A stretch of 64,000 nucleotides of DNA from Gemmatimonas aurantiaca T-27 (lineage in GTDB: Bacteria > Gemmatimonadota > Gemmatimonadetes > Gemmatimonadales > Gemmatimonadaceae): contig NC_012489.1 of assembly GCF_000010305.1 (NCBI RefSeq), positions 4,161,646 through 4,225,645 of the forward strand, given 5' to 3'. The position numbers were made by a program, and so were the translations under genes. This document shows positions 30,172-37,593 of the stretch, in pieces. How positions within the stretch are numbered: the first letter of the stretch is position 1; every line of letters begins with the position of its first letter. Under the pieces are notes generated by a model that saw only the letters and a list, made by a program, of their open reading frames with translations, had not been told where the DNA came from and made no database searches.

Positions 30172-30906
30172 CTACTTCTGGAACCAGATGTAGAGGGCGC
30201 CGCAGGTGCCCGCGTCCTTGAGATCAGCCGGCGTGGTGGGGTAGAACTCGACGCCCGCCAGGTAGTCGGTGAAGATCTTGTCGAGATCGGGCGGCAGCGC
30301 GCTTTCGTAGGGGTACACGCGCAGGCCATCGCGCACGACGGCTGCATGACAGCTCGGCTTGCCCGTGGCCGCAAGGAAGGACTCCGCGTTCGGGCCGGCG
30401 ACGATGTTCGCCTTGCCTTCCACCTTGAGCAGGTTGGAGAGCGGACGACCATCCGCGGCCTTGAGCTGCGCCGCCGTGAAGAACTTGCCCTGCGCCTTGG
30501 CGCGGCGGGCATCGAACCCAGCCTGCGTGAGCTCGGTGGCCACACCCTTCGGCTTGGGAGCCTCGACAAAGGCCAGAATCTCGAACTCGAGCGGCATCGG
30601 CGTGTTCGGGGTGACCGTGAAGTTGTCGAAGAAGGCTTGATAGCCCTTGGCGACCGCTTCGACGATGTGCCCACCGTCTTCGAGATACGGGATGGTCACC
30701 ATGCCCAGCGAATCGGTGGTGCCGGCTTCGATGGTGTGGTCGATGCTGATGACCGCGCCCTTGATGACCGTCGTGTCACCGGCCTTGCGGAAGCGGAGCT
30801 TGACCGGGCGGGGAGCGGCATCCTGGGCCTGCACTTCATGCGCCGGCGTCGCCAGGACCATGCCGGCGGCGACCAGTGCGAGGGAGAGAGCGTTTCGGAG
30901 TTTCAT
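30172..30906 (-). CDS. Exported carboxypeptidase-regulatory/plug-like protein
   Basis: This is a 244-residue protein with a signal peptide ending near VQAQ. Residues about 35-120 resemble a carboxypeptidase-regulatory domain (AVISIDHTIEAGTTDSLGMV, GHIVEAVAKGYQAFF). The C-terminal third (GFDARRAKAQGKFFTAAQLK, plus LSNLLKVEGKANIV and CGALYIWFQ) looks like an isolated TonB-plug fragment. Stand-alone proteins of this kind, without a barrel, occur alongside TonB receptors in related genomes; their role is unknown. It is the last chromosomal gene before the AT-rich left edge of the defence island. Confidence 0.7.
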   Translation of the reverse strand: MKLRNALSLALVAAGMVLATPAHEVQAQDAAPRPVKLRFRKAGDTTVIKGAVISIDHTIEAGTTDSLGMVTIPYLEDGGHIVEAVAKGYQAFFDNFTVTPNTPMPLEFEILAFVEAPKPKGVATELTQAGFDARRAKAQGKFFTAAQLKAADGRPLSNLLKVEGKANIVAGPNAESFLAATGKPSCHAAVVRDGLRVYPYESALPPDLDKIFTDYLAGVEFYPTTPADLKDAGTCGALYIWFQK

Positions 30907-31126
30907 GGGGGAACGATAGCGTGAATGCGCGCGGCGCCGAAGGTGGGAGAGCGCCGGCGCGGGCCTCGTTCTGTTTACGTACGACGGGGGGAAATCATTC
31001 TTGGGGAATGCTCAAATGGGTGAATTTTTGAACATTTACATTTCGGTCATTTTTTTACCTTTGTGTACAACTGTCTACGAAGAGGGCGAGCTGAAGTCGA
31101 CCGGCTTCGGGCGCATTGCTCGTTTT

Positions 31127-31141
31127 ATAACAGTGTGTTAT
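31127..31141. promoter_or_regulatory. AbiEi-type operator, inverted repeat 1
   Basis: ATAAC-AGTGT-GTTAT is a perfect 5-base inverted repeat with a 5-base spacer, sitting just upstream of the -35 box of the abiE promoter. A second site of the same form follows at 31169-31185. Confidence 0.6.
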
Positions 31142-31144
31142 GTT

Positions 31145-31173
31145 TTGAGCTATTTCGCTCGCATATTCTATAA
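31145..31173 (+). promoter_or_regulatory. Probable sigma-70 promoter of the abiE-led operon
   Basis: A -35-like TTGAGC (31145-31150), a 17-base spacer and CTATAA (31168-31173; TATAAC with an 18-base spacer) lie in an AT-rich stretch. Transcription would start near 31181, leaving a leader of about 14 bases before the abiEi ATG. Confidence 0.5.
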
Positions 31174-31185
31174 CGTTCCGTTATA
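31169..31185. promoter_or_regulatory. AbiEi-type operator, inverted repeat 2
   Basis: TATAAC-GTTCC-GTTATA is a perfect 6-base inverted repeat overlapping the -10 element. Its centre lies 43 bases (about four turns) from that of repeat 1. AbiEi antitoxins are known to repress their own promoter by binding two such repeats. Confidence 0.65.
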
Positions 31186-31194
31186 TTTTAAGGA

Positions 31195-31779
31195 ATGCCG
31201 ACCGCCACGTACCGCGCGCTTTACGACATAGCAGAAGACCAAATGGGGTACGTGACGACGGGACAAGCAGGGACCGTCGGCGTGAGTGCCATGGCGCTCG
31301 TGATGATGACCCGGCGCGGCACGCTAGAGCGCGTGAGCCGCGGCGTCTACCGCCTAATCGACTTTCCTGTACAGCCGCTCGCGCAGTACATGCAGGCCAC
31401 CCTCTGGCCACATGGGCGCCGGGGCGTGCTCTCGCACGAGACGGCGTTGTCGCTCCACGAGCTCTCGGGCGTGGACCCCGCCAAGGTACATATCACCGTG
31501 CCGGCGGACTTCCGCGTCCAGCGAGCGGTGCCAAGCTATCTCATCGTGCACCGAGGGGACCTGACATCAGAGGATGTGACGCGGATCGACGGAATGCCGA
31601 TCACTACACCGGCCCGCACGATCCGCGACTGCATCCAGGTGCACCTAGGACCGGCACTCATCACCGAAGCAATCAAACAGGCCCGCACGAGCGGCCTCGT
31701 GAACGCCCCTACTGCGAGCGTGCTCGAGCGTGAACTCCGCATTGCTTCTGGCGCTCTCGGTGCGGGGGCGCGCCGGTGA
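31195..31779 (+). CDS. abiEi: AbiEi-type antitoxin / transcriptional repressor
   Basis: This is a 194-residue protein with an N-terminal winged HTH (about 5-60, YDIAEDQMGYVTTGQAGTVG and LERVSRGVYRLIDFP) and a C-terminal domain with VLSHETALSLHELSGVDPAK, VTRIDGMPITTPARTIRDCI and ITEAIKQARTSGLV, the AbiEi layout. In type IV AbiE systems the antitoxin represses the operon and counters the nucleotidyltransferase toxin. Two inverted repeats overlap the promoter just upstream. A GTGA overlap links it to the toxin gene. It is the first gene of the defence island and of the long same-strand run behind it. Confidence 0.88.
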   Translation: MPTATYRALYDIAEDQMGYVTTGQAGTVGVSAMALVMMTRRGTLERVSRGVYRLIDFPVQPLAQYMQATLWPHGRRGVLSHETALSLHELSGVDPAKVHITVPADFRVQRAVPSYLIVHRGDLTSEDVTRIDGMPITTPARTIRDCIQVHLGPALITEAIKQARTSGLVNAPTASVLERELRIASGALGAGARR

Positions 31780-32639
31780 GCGAGTCCTCGCGTGACGAGC
31801 AGGCGCGACCGACTCCGCCCTCCGTTGGGAAGCTCGAGAAGTACGTCCTCGCGCACGCGAACCGCGAGGGGCTCGCCGTTGGGCGCGTGCGGCACTGGAT
31901 CTCATTTATGATGCTCAGCGGCGCCCTCGACCGCGCCGCCGGACGACCGGCAGGTCCCCGCTTCATCGTGAAAGGAGGCGTAGCGCTCGAACTCCGCCTC
32001 CCGACGCGCGCCCGCGCGACGGAGGACTTGGACATCGTGGCAGTGTGCGACAAGGACGACCTTATCGCCGCACTCGACGAGGCACTGCGCGAGCCGTATC
32101 ACGACTGCACGTTCAGCCGCAGAGCCGAGACGCGCCCGCTCGGCGACCGAGCGCTCCGGGTGTGGGTGCAGATTGCCTATCGGTCCCAGCGGTGGGCGAC
32201 TATCCAAGTCGATCTCGCACGACCGGACGGTGCCGACGCCGAGACAGAGCGGCTGCCTAGCATCCCGCTGAGCAGCTTCGGGCTGATCGGGCCGGCTGAC
32301 GTCGCGTGTCTCTCGATGCGCTATCACGTCGCGCAGAAGTTCCACGGCATGACCAAGGTGCCGCGCCACGGCGGCGAGAACGATCGGTTTCGCGACGCCG
32401 TGGACCTGCTGCTGCTCCGCGAGCTCCTGCACGGCACCAGTCTCCAGGCAATCCGAGAGGCCTGCGAGGACACGTTCCGGATTCGAGCCGAGCACCCGTG
32501 GCCGCCGGCGATCGTCTTGCCGCCGAGTTGGCGAGAGCCCTACGCCGCGATGGCTCGGGCGCTCGGAATCCAGGAGACCAACCTAGACGCTGCCGAGCGC
32601 GCCCTTCGCGAGTTCCTCGCGGCGATCGAGGCAGCATGA
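31776..32639 (+). CDS. abiEii: AbiEii/AbiGii-family nucleotidyltransferase toxin
   Basis: This is a 287-residue toxin. The catalytic core FIVKGGVALELRL then ATEDLDIVA holds the G[GS] and DxD motifs of DNA-polymerase-beta-like nucleotidyltransferases. The later QKFHGMTKVP and DRFRDAVDLLLLREL segments are AbiEii hallmarks. Family members arrest growth, some by modifying tRNA, during phage infection. The start is the GTG at 31776, overlapping the antitoxin stop (GTGA). Its own stop overlaps the vsr start as ATGA, so the toxin-antitoxin pair is translationally coupled to the restriction-type genes behind it. Confidence 0.88.
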   Translation: MSESSRDEQARPTPPSVGKLEKYVLAHANREGLAVGRVRHWISFMMLSGALDRAAGRPAGPRFIVKGGVALELRLPTRARATEDLDIVAVCDKDDLIAALDEALREPYHDCTFSRRAETRPLGDRALRVWVQIAYRSQRWATIQVDLARPDGADAETERLPSIPLSSFGLIGPADVACLSMRYHVAQKFHGMTKVPRHGGENDRFRDAVDLLLLRELLHGTSLQAIREACEDTFRIRAEHPWPPAIVLPPSWREPYAAMARALGIQETNLDAAERALREFLAAIEAA

Positions 32640-33097
32640 CACACCAGCGATCGACGAAGCGAGCGAGCTGTCCGAGCCGCCCGAAGGCCACGCCAGAGCG
32701 GTCGGCACTCCTTGGCCGTGTCAGGCAGAGAGGGACGGCTCCCGAGATGGTCGTGCAGGAGATGTTGAGGCGTTTGAGCCACGCTCACTCGACCAACGTG
32801 CGAGGTATTCCGGGTTCGCCGGACATCGTCGCAGCTGATCACTCGCGGGCCGTCTTCGTCCACGGCTGCTACTGGCACCGCCATCCCGGATGCCCAGCGA
32901 GCAGCACACCGAGGAACAACGCGCAGTTCTGGAAGGAGAAGTTCGAGGCGAACGTGCGACGCGACCAGCGGAAAGCGAGGGAGCTCCGAAAGCTCGGATA
33001 TCGGGTGATGACCGTGTGGGAGTGTCAGACCAAGTCGCGGGAGAAGCGCGCACGACTCGAGCGTCGTCTCGACCGATTCTTCCGAGAGGAGAAGTAG
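32636..33097 (+). CDS. vsr: Very-short-patch repair endonuclease (Vsr family)
   Basis: This is a 153-residue endonuclease. Vsr signatures are IPGSPDIVAADHSRAVFVHG continuing CYWHRHPGC, then NNAQFWKEKFEANVRRDQRK and GYRVMTVWECQ. Vsr enzymes nick T:G mismatches that arise by deamination of 5-methylcytosine and are usually encoded beside C5 methyltransferases, as here. The Asp in SPDIV and the H/C metal ligands are present. The ATG at 32636 overlaps the AbiEii stop, and the TAG stop overlaps the GTG of the methyltransferase gene by one base. An Arg/Lys-rich N-terminal 30 residues precede the core. Confidence 0.9.
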   Translation: MTHQRSTKRASCPSRPKATPERSALLGRVRQRGTAPEMVVQEMLRRLSHAHSTNVRGIPGSPDIVAADHSRAVFVHGCYWHRHPGCPASSTPRNNAQFWKEKFEANVRRDQRKARELRKLGYRVMTVWECQTKSREKRARLERRLDRFFREEK

Positions 33098-34428
33098 TGT
33101 CACGCACAATCGCAAAACGGTTATCTGAGTCGCCAGACGGTGGACGGAAGCTGTCGGCCGGTCGCGATACACTGATTACAGCGCGTACACTGGAGTCGTA
33201 CAGGGTGTCATCGGACGGCCGTGCGATCGAGCGCGTCATCGCGCTGCGAGCCGGCGGCACGGCCTGCACACGAATCGCCATAAATCCCGACGAATCGCTC
33301 GAAGGATCCCAGGACGCGCTCGCCGATCGCTTCGATCGAGCATTCCTTTGCACGACATCACGCCCACGAATCGGGGCGCGCCAGCGAGAGGTTCGAGTCG
33401 TCGACCTGTTCTCGGGATGTGGTGCGATGTCCCTGGGTATTTGGGAGGCGAGTCGGGCCATTGGCGCGCGCATGGTGCCGGTTATGGCTCTCGACTTCAA
33501 CGACAAGGCCCTGCGCGTCTACGAAGACAATTTCCCGAATGTCTGGGCCATTTCGAAGCCGGTCGAGTCGATCCTCGACGGCGCGCTTGGAGCCCCTGCG
33601 TCGCCGGCAGAACGTGACCTGGTCGCTCGATTGGGACATGTGGATGTGCTGATAGGCGGCCCCCCCTGCCAAGGGCACAGCAATCTCAATAACCACACGC
33701 GGCGAGAGGATCCGAAGAACAAGCTCTACGACCGGATGGCGCGGTTCGCGGAACTTGTCGAGCCGACGCACGTCATAATCGAGAACGTGTCAGCGGTATT
33801 GCACGACAAGGGTAGGGTCGTTGATCGCACTATCGCACATCTCAAAAAGTTGAAGTACTCGATCGACAGCAAGGTGGTGGAGGCGGTCGCGATCGGAGTT
33901 CCACAGCGTCGGCGGCGCCACTTCGTCGTGGCGTCGCGGGAGATCCAACCCGATATCGACGCGACGATCGATGCGTTCACCCGAGGCGAGCGGAGCGTCT
34001 TCTGGGCGATCGGCGACCTCGCATGCGTGTCCCGAGACGACCTTTTCGATCAGACGGGCACACCTTCGTCAGTCAACCGAGGGCGAATCAAGTACCTCTT
34101 CGACAACAAGCTGTACGAGTTGCCCGACGAGGAGCGGCCGGACTGCCACCGACTCGAAGAACACAGCTACAAGTCGGTGTACGGCCGGCTCCGCCCGAAT
34201 AAGCCCGCACAGACCATCACGAGCGGATTCCTCAGCATGGGGCAGGGGCGGTACGTGCACCCCACGAAGCGGCGGACCATCACCCCCCACGAAGCTGCCC
34301 GTCTGCAGTTCATCCCCGATTTCTTCGATTTCGGTAGCGTCTCGAAGCGAACGGCGCTCGCGGAGATGATCGGGAACGCAGTGCCCTCCAAACTGGCGTA
34401 CGTCCTCGGAGTAGAGCTACTCCGGTGA
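33097..34428 (+). CDS. DNA (cytosine-5) methyltransferase, DruM-like
   Basis: This is a 443-residue enzyme with the ordered C5-methyltransferase motifs: VVDLFSGCGAMSLG (I), ALDFN (II), IGGPPCQGHS with catalytic Cys191 (IV), IIENVSAV (VI), QRRRRHFVVAS (VIII), and IGNAVPSKLA (X). About 85 residues precede motif I. I start at the GTG at 33097, because AGGAG lies about 8 bases upstream and an earlier ATG would run inside vsr. The target site is unknown. In type II Druantia the first gene is such a methylase, and the three genes that follow fit that order. It could equally protect host DNA for the nuclease downstream. Confidence 0.9.
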   Translation: MSRTIAKRLSESPDGGRKLSAGRDTLITARTLESYRVSSDGRAIERVIALRAGGTACTRIAINPDESLEGSQDALADRFDRAFLCTTSRPRIGARQREVRVVDLFSGCGAMSLGIWEASRAIGARMVPVMALDFNDKALRVYEDNFPNVWAISKPVESILDGALGAPASPAERDLVARLGHVDVLIGGPPCQGHSNLNNHTRREDPKNKLYDRMARFAELVEPTHVIIENVSAVLHDKGRVVDRTIAHLKKLKYSIDSKVVEAVAIGVPQRRRRHFVVASREIQPDIDATIDAFTRGERSVFWAIGDLACVSRDDLFDQTGTPSSVNRGRIKYLFDNKLYELPDEERPDCHRLEEHSYKSVYGRLRPNKPAQTITSGFLSMGQGRYVHPTKRRTITPHEAARLQFIPDFFDFGSVSKRTALAEMIGNAVPSKLAYVLGVELLR

Positions 34429-34602
34429 TGCTAGACGACCTCGGGCCAGACTGCCCTCCAGATGGAACGGCGCCAATCTGGGCTCGGTGTGTCTGGGCCA
34501 CGGCAGTCAGACCCCCGTCGTACCTTATTCGGTAGCAACGCTCGCCGACTATCTCCACCGGAACCCTCCACTCACGACTGACTGCCCGCGCCTCCTCGGC
34601 GC

Positions 34603-37590
34603 GTGCCAATGAGGAGCCCCACCTTGGCGATTCCTACAATGCAACCCGGCGTTTGGAAGGATTGGGATGCGGCCGCGTGGGGACAGGCGCTGCTCCGCCA
34701 TTACTTTGTGGGTCACGATGCAAGACCGGTCTCTCGACTCTCGATCAGCCCGGAGGAACTCGCGAAGGCGGCAGGCGCCTCTGATGGTGAGGCCGCCCCG
34801 GCGCGAGACGCCTTTCTGACGGCAGTCCGGTGCTCGGCAGCGGCCTTCCGCCGCCACCTCTCCATCGCCAGTCTCGAGCGCCACGCGTGGAATCGGCACG
34901 GGCCGCCTCCGTTCCTCGCCTACCTCTTCTTCACATGCTTCGCGGCGGCGTCCCTCGATGCCGATACGGCTGATGAGGGGGTGTTTCGCGAGCGGTTGCG
35001 TCAGTTGCTCGGCCACCACGAGGGGACGAGCTATGCGCTGGGCGATCTCTCTCGGCTCTGGGAGGCCTTCGCGGCGTGGCTGGAGGGTCGCCACGATGCC
35101 GGGGAACCATACCGAACGCTGAGCCTCCCAGATCGCGGCCGGGCGACTCTGATTGGGTATTCCGTTCGGCTCGCATTTCCTCGGCGCGAGGATCGCCTGA
35201 AGCTCAGAGCCCTCTTGGCCGCCTCGAGCGCGGGACCAGCGCCGACCGTACCGGAGGCCTTCCAAGCAATCGCGCGCGCGAGAGATCGCTTCTCGACCGA
35301 CTTCCGCCACGTGTTCGACCGTGCGCGCGCCGCGCTGGCGAGTGGGCGTGATGTGCCGGAGCTGCAGGCGCTATGGTCCGCGATCCTCGAAGCGGCTGCG
35401 CTCGCCGATCGGCGGGACAGCGGAGACGTGCGAATCCGCTACCGGCTCCTTGCCCAAGAGGACGAATTGGGGCGCCTCGAGCCGTTCGTCGTCACGGCGG
35501 GTGTCCCATCGGGCACTCGCCACAGTGCGCAATTCTCGCCGCTCGACGAACCGTTCGACCAATTCGACCACCTCGTCTGCGCCACGGACGGAAGCACGGG
35601 CTTGATTGCGAATCTCTTGCTGATGGACGCGCTGGCGGACAAGGTCCCTGGTCTCGGCGCGTCTCCTATCTCGCGCGCGGTACGAGATGGCGTGCTTCTC
35701 TTCCGGCAGGTGGACAGCGCTACCTGGGAACTAGCAGTGACGCGACCGACCGAGGGCAAGGTGCGTGCGCTGGTACAAAGCCGCCTGTCTGATGCCTTCA
35801 TGCGCTTGGTAAGCGGCCCGCAGCGTCACCCGCGCGAAGCTCGATTCGAAAGTTGGTGCGAGGTCGCTGCCTTTGACGTCACGGAACTGGCGGAAGCGCG
35901 TGAAAGCACCGCCCCCGAGCTGGCTTCCGTGCGCTGTCTACAGCGAATCGAGATCGGCCCTCAACTGCAGCTTGTCGGCGGCGTTCGCGTAGACGGCGGC
36001 TACCTCGGTCTGAGCGGGCTACTGCCCGAAGTGTATTGTGCCGAAGCAGAACACGCCTCGATGTTCCGTCTCTCGGAGGAATCGGGGAAGCGGCGCTCGA
36101 CTCACATCGCGACACTAGAACCCGTAGGCGAGCGTCCCGGAGTCTTCGGGTGGTCTCCGGGTCACGGCGATCTGGAAGGTCCTTACGTCTTCGCAGGGAC
36201 CCGGGACGGCCGTGTCGTTGCACCGCGCGAGGTCCTCTTCCACTCCCGCGGGCTGAGTCATGATTACGAGTATCCCACCGATCCCGCGCGCTGGCTCGTC
36301 GAAGACTGCAGCACTGACGTCGCGCCGGCTGGTCTGGCGTCGGAGATCTTCCTCGCTACCGGAATCGGCAGCCCCACACGGTTGCCGGCGGTCGATGCAC
36401 TTGCGTTGGAGAGTGTCCATGTACTGAGGAACCGCTCGGTTGACGACAATAACGAGCACGATCGACTAGTCGAGGCATTGGCGGCGATCTTGATGGCTAG
36501 AAAGGGAATCGCCGAATCCGAGCTGATCGAAATTCTCGGAAAGATCGTCCGGCAGGCTACTGGTTTCGCCGTGTGGGGGATCATCCGTGGGTGGGTAGAG
36601 GCCGGGTACCTCGACTGCCTCACGAGGCGGCAGTGGCGCGGCCGTGTCTACTTCGCGCGCCGCCCGCAGCTAGTACTGATTCCCGACGCCGACCTTGGGT
36701 CGATCCGCGTCGTGCTGCACGGACTAGCGCCCTACCGTCTGCGTTCTGCGGCGCGGGAGGCGTTCTCGCGCGCGGGGGCGACGCCATTGTCCGCCTCGAG
36801 CCTGTCGCCGTACGTACCGGCTCCGCAGGCGTGGCGGTTCACGTCGGTCGAACATGTCAACGCGTCGATCGCGGAGTATCGCGAGCTAGGCACGGTGGGG
36901 ATGCGCGAGCCCGAGGAGCTCGTCGGAGACTTCGACTCCGCGGTTTCTGACGAGGCGCCGCTGCCGCCTGGCTACGAGTGCCAGCGCGTCTGGGATTGGG
37001 CAGCGGGCGGATTCCGCCGCGCGCATGGGAGTGCCGCTCCGGACGAGGTGCGCATCGAGTGCCATACGCGCAGCAACGGGCCGGATCGATACACCATTGT
37101 GGCGGGCTGTCGACGGCGTACAACACTCTCGCGCTCCTGGGCGCTGTTGGATGGCTTCCGGCTCGCGGGACGGCGTGCCTTCACCCCCGTCGGCTCCGTC
37201 GCGATTGTGCGTTCGGGAGACGATGGTCCTCAAGTGCCCCTTCCCATCGCGCGAGTCATCGGCCTCCGCGCGGGCATCGTCGGCGGCCCGGCGGAGACTG
37301 CGACGCTCGGCCAGCACTACGCGAACGCCACGGACGGCCCGAGCGCGCGACGCTGGCTTCTCGCATGGCTGAGCGGCTCGAGGGCAGACGAGCAAGTGGC
37401 GCGGCGCTTCGCGTGGCTACGTGCTGCTACCGACGCGCGCGGCCTGGACACCGTTCCCATTCCAGCCGACCTTCGGCGGCGTCTGCGCGGACTCCACGCC
37501 CTCCCGGACGCGCTTTCCATCGCGGAGCGACGTATTCCCCGACACCTGCTCGCTCACGTGCGACGCGCCGTCGCGCTGACGGAGTCCTGA
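34603..37590 (+). CDS. Large accessory protein of the Druantia-like locus (DruF position), function unknown
   Basis: This is a 995-residue protein without a recognised enzymatic motif. The N-terminal 300 residues are helical. The middle (about 320-620) is mixed and beta-rich. Residues about 620-690 (LVEALAAILMARKGIAESEL; WVEAGYLDCLTRRQWRGRVY) look like a winged helix. The C-terminal 250 residues carry RWLLAWLSGSRADEQVARRF. It lies 174 bases after the methylase and 3 bases before the next large protein. Position between methylase and the coiled-coil/AAA-like protein matches the DruF slot of type II Druantia (inference from order, not homology). The start is ambiguous: GTG 34603, ATG 34609 or ATG 34639. 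Confidence 0.75.
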   Translation: MPMRSPTLAIPTMQPGVWKDWDAAAWGQALLRHYFVGHDARPVSRLSISPEELAKAAGASDGEAAPARDAFLTAVRCSAAAFRRHLSIASLERHAWNRHGPPPFLAYLFFTCFAAASLDADTADEGVFRERLRQLLGHHEGTSYALGDLSRLWEAFAAWLEGRHDAGEPYRTLSLPDRGRATLIGYSVRLAFPRREDRLKLRALLAASSAGPAPTVPEAFQAIARARDRFSTDFRHVFDRARAALASGRDVPELQALWSAILEAAALADRRDSGDVRIRYRLLAQEDELGRLEPFVVTAGVPSGTRHSAQFSPLDEPFDQFDHLVCATDGSTGLIANLLLMDALADKVPGLGASPISRAVRDGVLLFRQVDSATWELAVTRPTEGKVRALVQSRLSDAFMRLVSGPQRHPREARFESWCEVAAFDVTELAEARESTAPELASVRCLQRIEIGPQLQLVGGVRVDGGYLGLSGLLPEVYCAEAEHASMFRLSEESGKRRSTHIATLEPVGERPGVFGWSPGHGDLEGPYVFAGTRDGRVVAPREVLFHSRGLSHDYEYPTDPARWLVEDCSTDVAPAGLASEIFLATGIGSPTRLPAVDALALESVHVLRNRSVDDNNEHDRLVEALAAILMARKGIAESELIEILGKIVRQATGFAVWGIIRGWVEAGYLDCLTRRQWRGRVYFARRPQLVLIPDADLGSIRVVLHGLAPYRLRSAAREAFSRAGATPLSASSLSPYVPAPQAWRFTSVEHVNASIAEYRELGTVGMREPEELVGDFDSAVSDEAPLPPGYECQRVWDWAAGGFRRAHGSAAPDEVRIECHTRSNGPDRYTIVAGCRRRTTLSRSWALLDGFRLAGRRAFTPVGSVAIVRSGDDGPQVPLPIARVIGLRAGIVGGPAETATLGQHYANATDGPSARRWLLAWLSGSRADEQVARRFAWLRAATDARGLDTVPIPADLRRRLRGLHALPDALSIAERRIPRHLLAHVRRAVALTES

Positions 37591-37593
37591 CGC

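Noticed and set aside
31001-31231. A 76-codon frame in the AT-rich leader (MGNAQMGEFLNIYISVIFLP...)
   Set aside because: It overlaps the abiE promoter, operators and start and has no plausible ribosome-binding site. The AT-richness fits a regulatory region.
34310-34609. Minus-strand frame reading VPVEIVGERCYRIRYDGG near the end of the methylase gene
   Set aside because: It looks somewhat protein-like, but most of it is antisense to the conserved methylase C-terminus and no start or neighbouring minus-strand gene supports it.
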